Shown in pieces: positions 12,150 through 12,593 of a stretch of 12,593 nucleotides of DNA. Under the pieces are notes generated by a model. It was not told the origin of the DNA. It ran no database searches and was given only the letters and a program-made list of their open reading frames with translations. Source of the stretch: Clostridiales bacterium. GTDB lineage: Bacteria > Bacillota > Clostridia > Oscillospirales > Oscillospiraceae. The first letter of the stretch is position 1. Each line of letters starts with the position of its first letter. Position numbers and translations under genes: made by a program. The DNA lies in assembly GCA_019418525.1 (NCBI GenBank), contig DYBS01000046.1:1-12593 (forward strand), read 5' to 3'.

Positions 12150-12442
12150 AACCCAAAGGGAACTGAATAACGCCCCTCAAACGCAAGGAAGAGAAGAGTA
12201 GCCAGAGAGATACGGCACAGAGAGCCCGGTATGGTGGGAACGGGTACGGAAGGCTTTGGTGAAGATGGTCTTGGAGCGGCGCACCGACTACCGCGAGGTA
12301 TAGGCTGCGACGGGAGCGCCCGTCAGCGCGCAGGAGTATGGTTGTACTCCATAAGGCCCCCGCCGTGAGGCGGAGGTGAAGCAAGGTGGTACCACGAAGC
12401 GAATGCTCTCGTCCTTGAAGATTGTTTCAAGGGCGTTTTTTT
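12150..12442 (+). ncRNA. T-box riboswitch, probable methionine type
   Basis: The T-box consensus AAGGTGGTACCACG is at 12383-12396. Stem I shows AGTA on the 5' side of the specifier loop (about 12197), the GGTGGGAAC distal loop (about 12233), and GAAGATGGTCTT on the 3' side. By alignment to the B. subtilis tyrS leader the specifier is ATG (12265-12267). Other hairpins are GACGGG/CCCGTC, GGAGTA/TACTCC and CCGCC/GGCGG. The antiterminator pairs AAGG (12383-12386) with CCTT (12413-12416) and ACG with CGT, and exposes TGGT to pair with tRNA NCCA. The T at 12390 fits the A73 discriminator of tRNA-Met. Uncharged tRNA-Met should favour read-through into metQ. Confidence 0.9.
12410..12442 (+). terminator. 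Conditional terminator of the T-box
   Basis: CGTCCTTGAA (12410-12419) pairs with TTCAAGGGCG (12426-12435) with one G-T pair and a GATTGT loop, followed by seven Ts. Its left arm is also the right arm of the antiterminator, so the two folds exclude each other. Confidence 0.9.
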
Positions 12443-12488
12443 GTACCCGGATTTGGGTACGTCAAGAAATGAAAAGGAGAAATGAATC

Positions 12489-12593
12489 ATGAAGAAGTTT
12501 GCCTCTCTGCTCCTGGCCGGCGCTCTGTCCGTGGGCCTGCTCGCCGGCTGCGGCGGCGGTACCTCCAGCCAGCCCTCCACCGCCCCTCAGGAC
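12489..12593 (+). CDS. metQ: Methionine-binding lipoprotein MetQ (N-terminus only)
   Basis: Only 35 codons are in the window. MKKFASLLLAGALSVGLLAGC is a lipoprotein signal peptide: K2-K3, a hydrophobic core and a lipobox LAGC with C21 as the lipidated residue. A Gly/Ser/Thr/Pro linker follows, typical of the tether of ABC substrate-binding lipoproteins. The name MetQ rests on context: metN and metI lie just upstream and a T-box with an AUG specifier leads the gene. The mature domain is not visible, so it could be another NlpA-family binding protein. AAGGAG lies about ten bases before the ATG. An ATG at 12482 is in another frame. Confidence 0.8.
   Translation, partial: MKKFASLLLAGALSVGLLAGCGGGTSSQPSTAPQD

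Overview
The window looks like the chromosome of a G+C-rich, spore-forming Firmicute of the class Clostridia, probably Oscillospiraceae of the Flavonifractor/Lawsonibacter/Pseudoflavonifractor kind. That is an inference from gene content: a yabP-yabQ-divIC-yabR sporulation/division cluster, a T-box riboswitch, a lipoprotein-type MetQ, and GTG and TTG starts with strong AGGAGG ribosome binding sites. No insertion sequence, prophage block or CRISPR array is visible, and nearly all of it is ordinary core genome.

Layout. (1) 1-908, minus strand: a HAD-family phosphatase cut by the window edge, preceded by a small sigma-70 region-4-like protein and a tiny two-CXXC zinc-ribbon ORF overlapping it. 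(2) 907-1199, plus: a strong UP-element/-35/-10 promoter, tRNA-Thr(TGT), tRNA-Tyr(GTA) and an intrinsic terminator. (3) 1287-2263: a small DUF6483-like gene converging on a GNAT acetyltransferase, their stop codons interlocked in one terminator hairpin. (4) 2270-4415, minus: bioY, yabP, yabQ, divIC and yabR, ending in a perfect 14-bp terminator. The yabQ reading frame runs through most of divIC. (5) 4431-5542: divergent bioY/birA control region with two BirA-type operators, then birA. The arms of one operator are the -35 boxes of the two opposing promoters. (6) 5583-6878, minus: the tRNA methylthiotransferase mtaB, sharing a bidirectional terminator with birA. (7) 6912-8904, plus: a promoter, a folded leader with the ribosome binding site in a hairpin loop, then an HPr-like protein without the phosphorylatable His, a YfbR-type 5'-deoxynucleotidase and a DUF2156 protein. 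(8) 8907-10073, minus: an AI-2E-family (UPF0118) membrane protein. (9) 10184-12593, plus: methionine ABC transporter genes metN and metI with their own promoter and terminator, then a second promoter, a T-box leader with a probable AUG (Met) specifier, and the start of the metQ lipoprotein gene.

How the parts work together. The biotin section is a closed loop: BirA ligates biotin to carboxylases and, through its N-terminal HTH, can repress its own gene and the biotin importer BioY. The methionine section is split into two transcription units. The ATPase and permease lack any visible methionine riboswitch, while the substrate-binding lipoprotein is controlled by uncharged tRNA-Met. I see no wholly new system. 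The most unusual items are the region-4/zinc-ribbon pair, the yabQ/divIC frame overlap, the leader of the HPr-like operon and the symmetric BirA operator.
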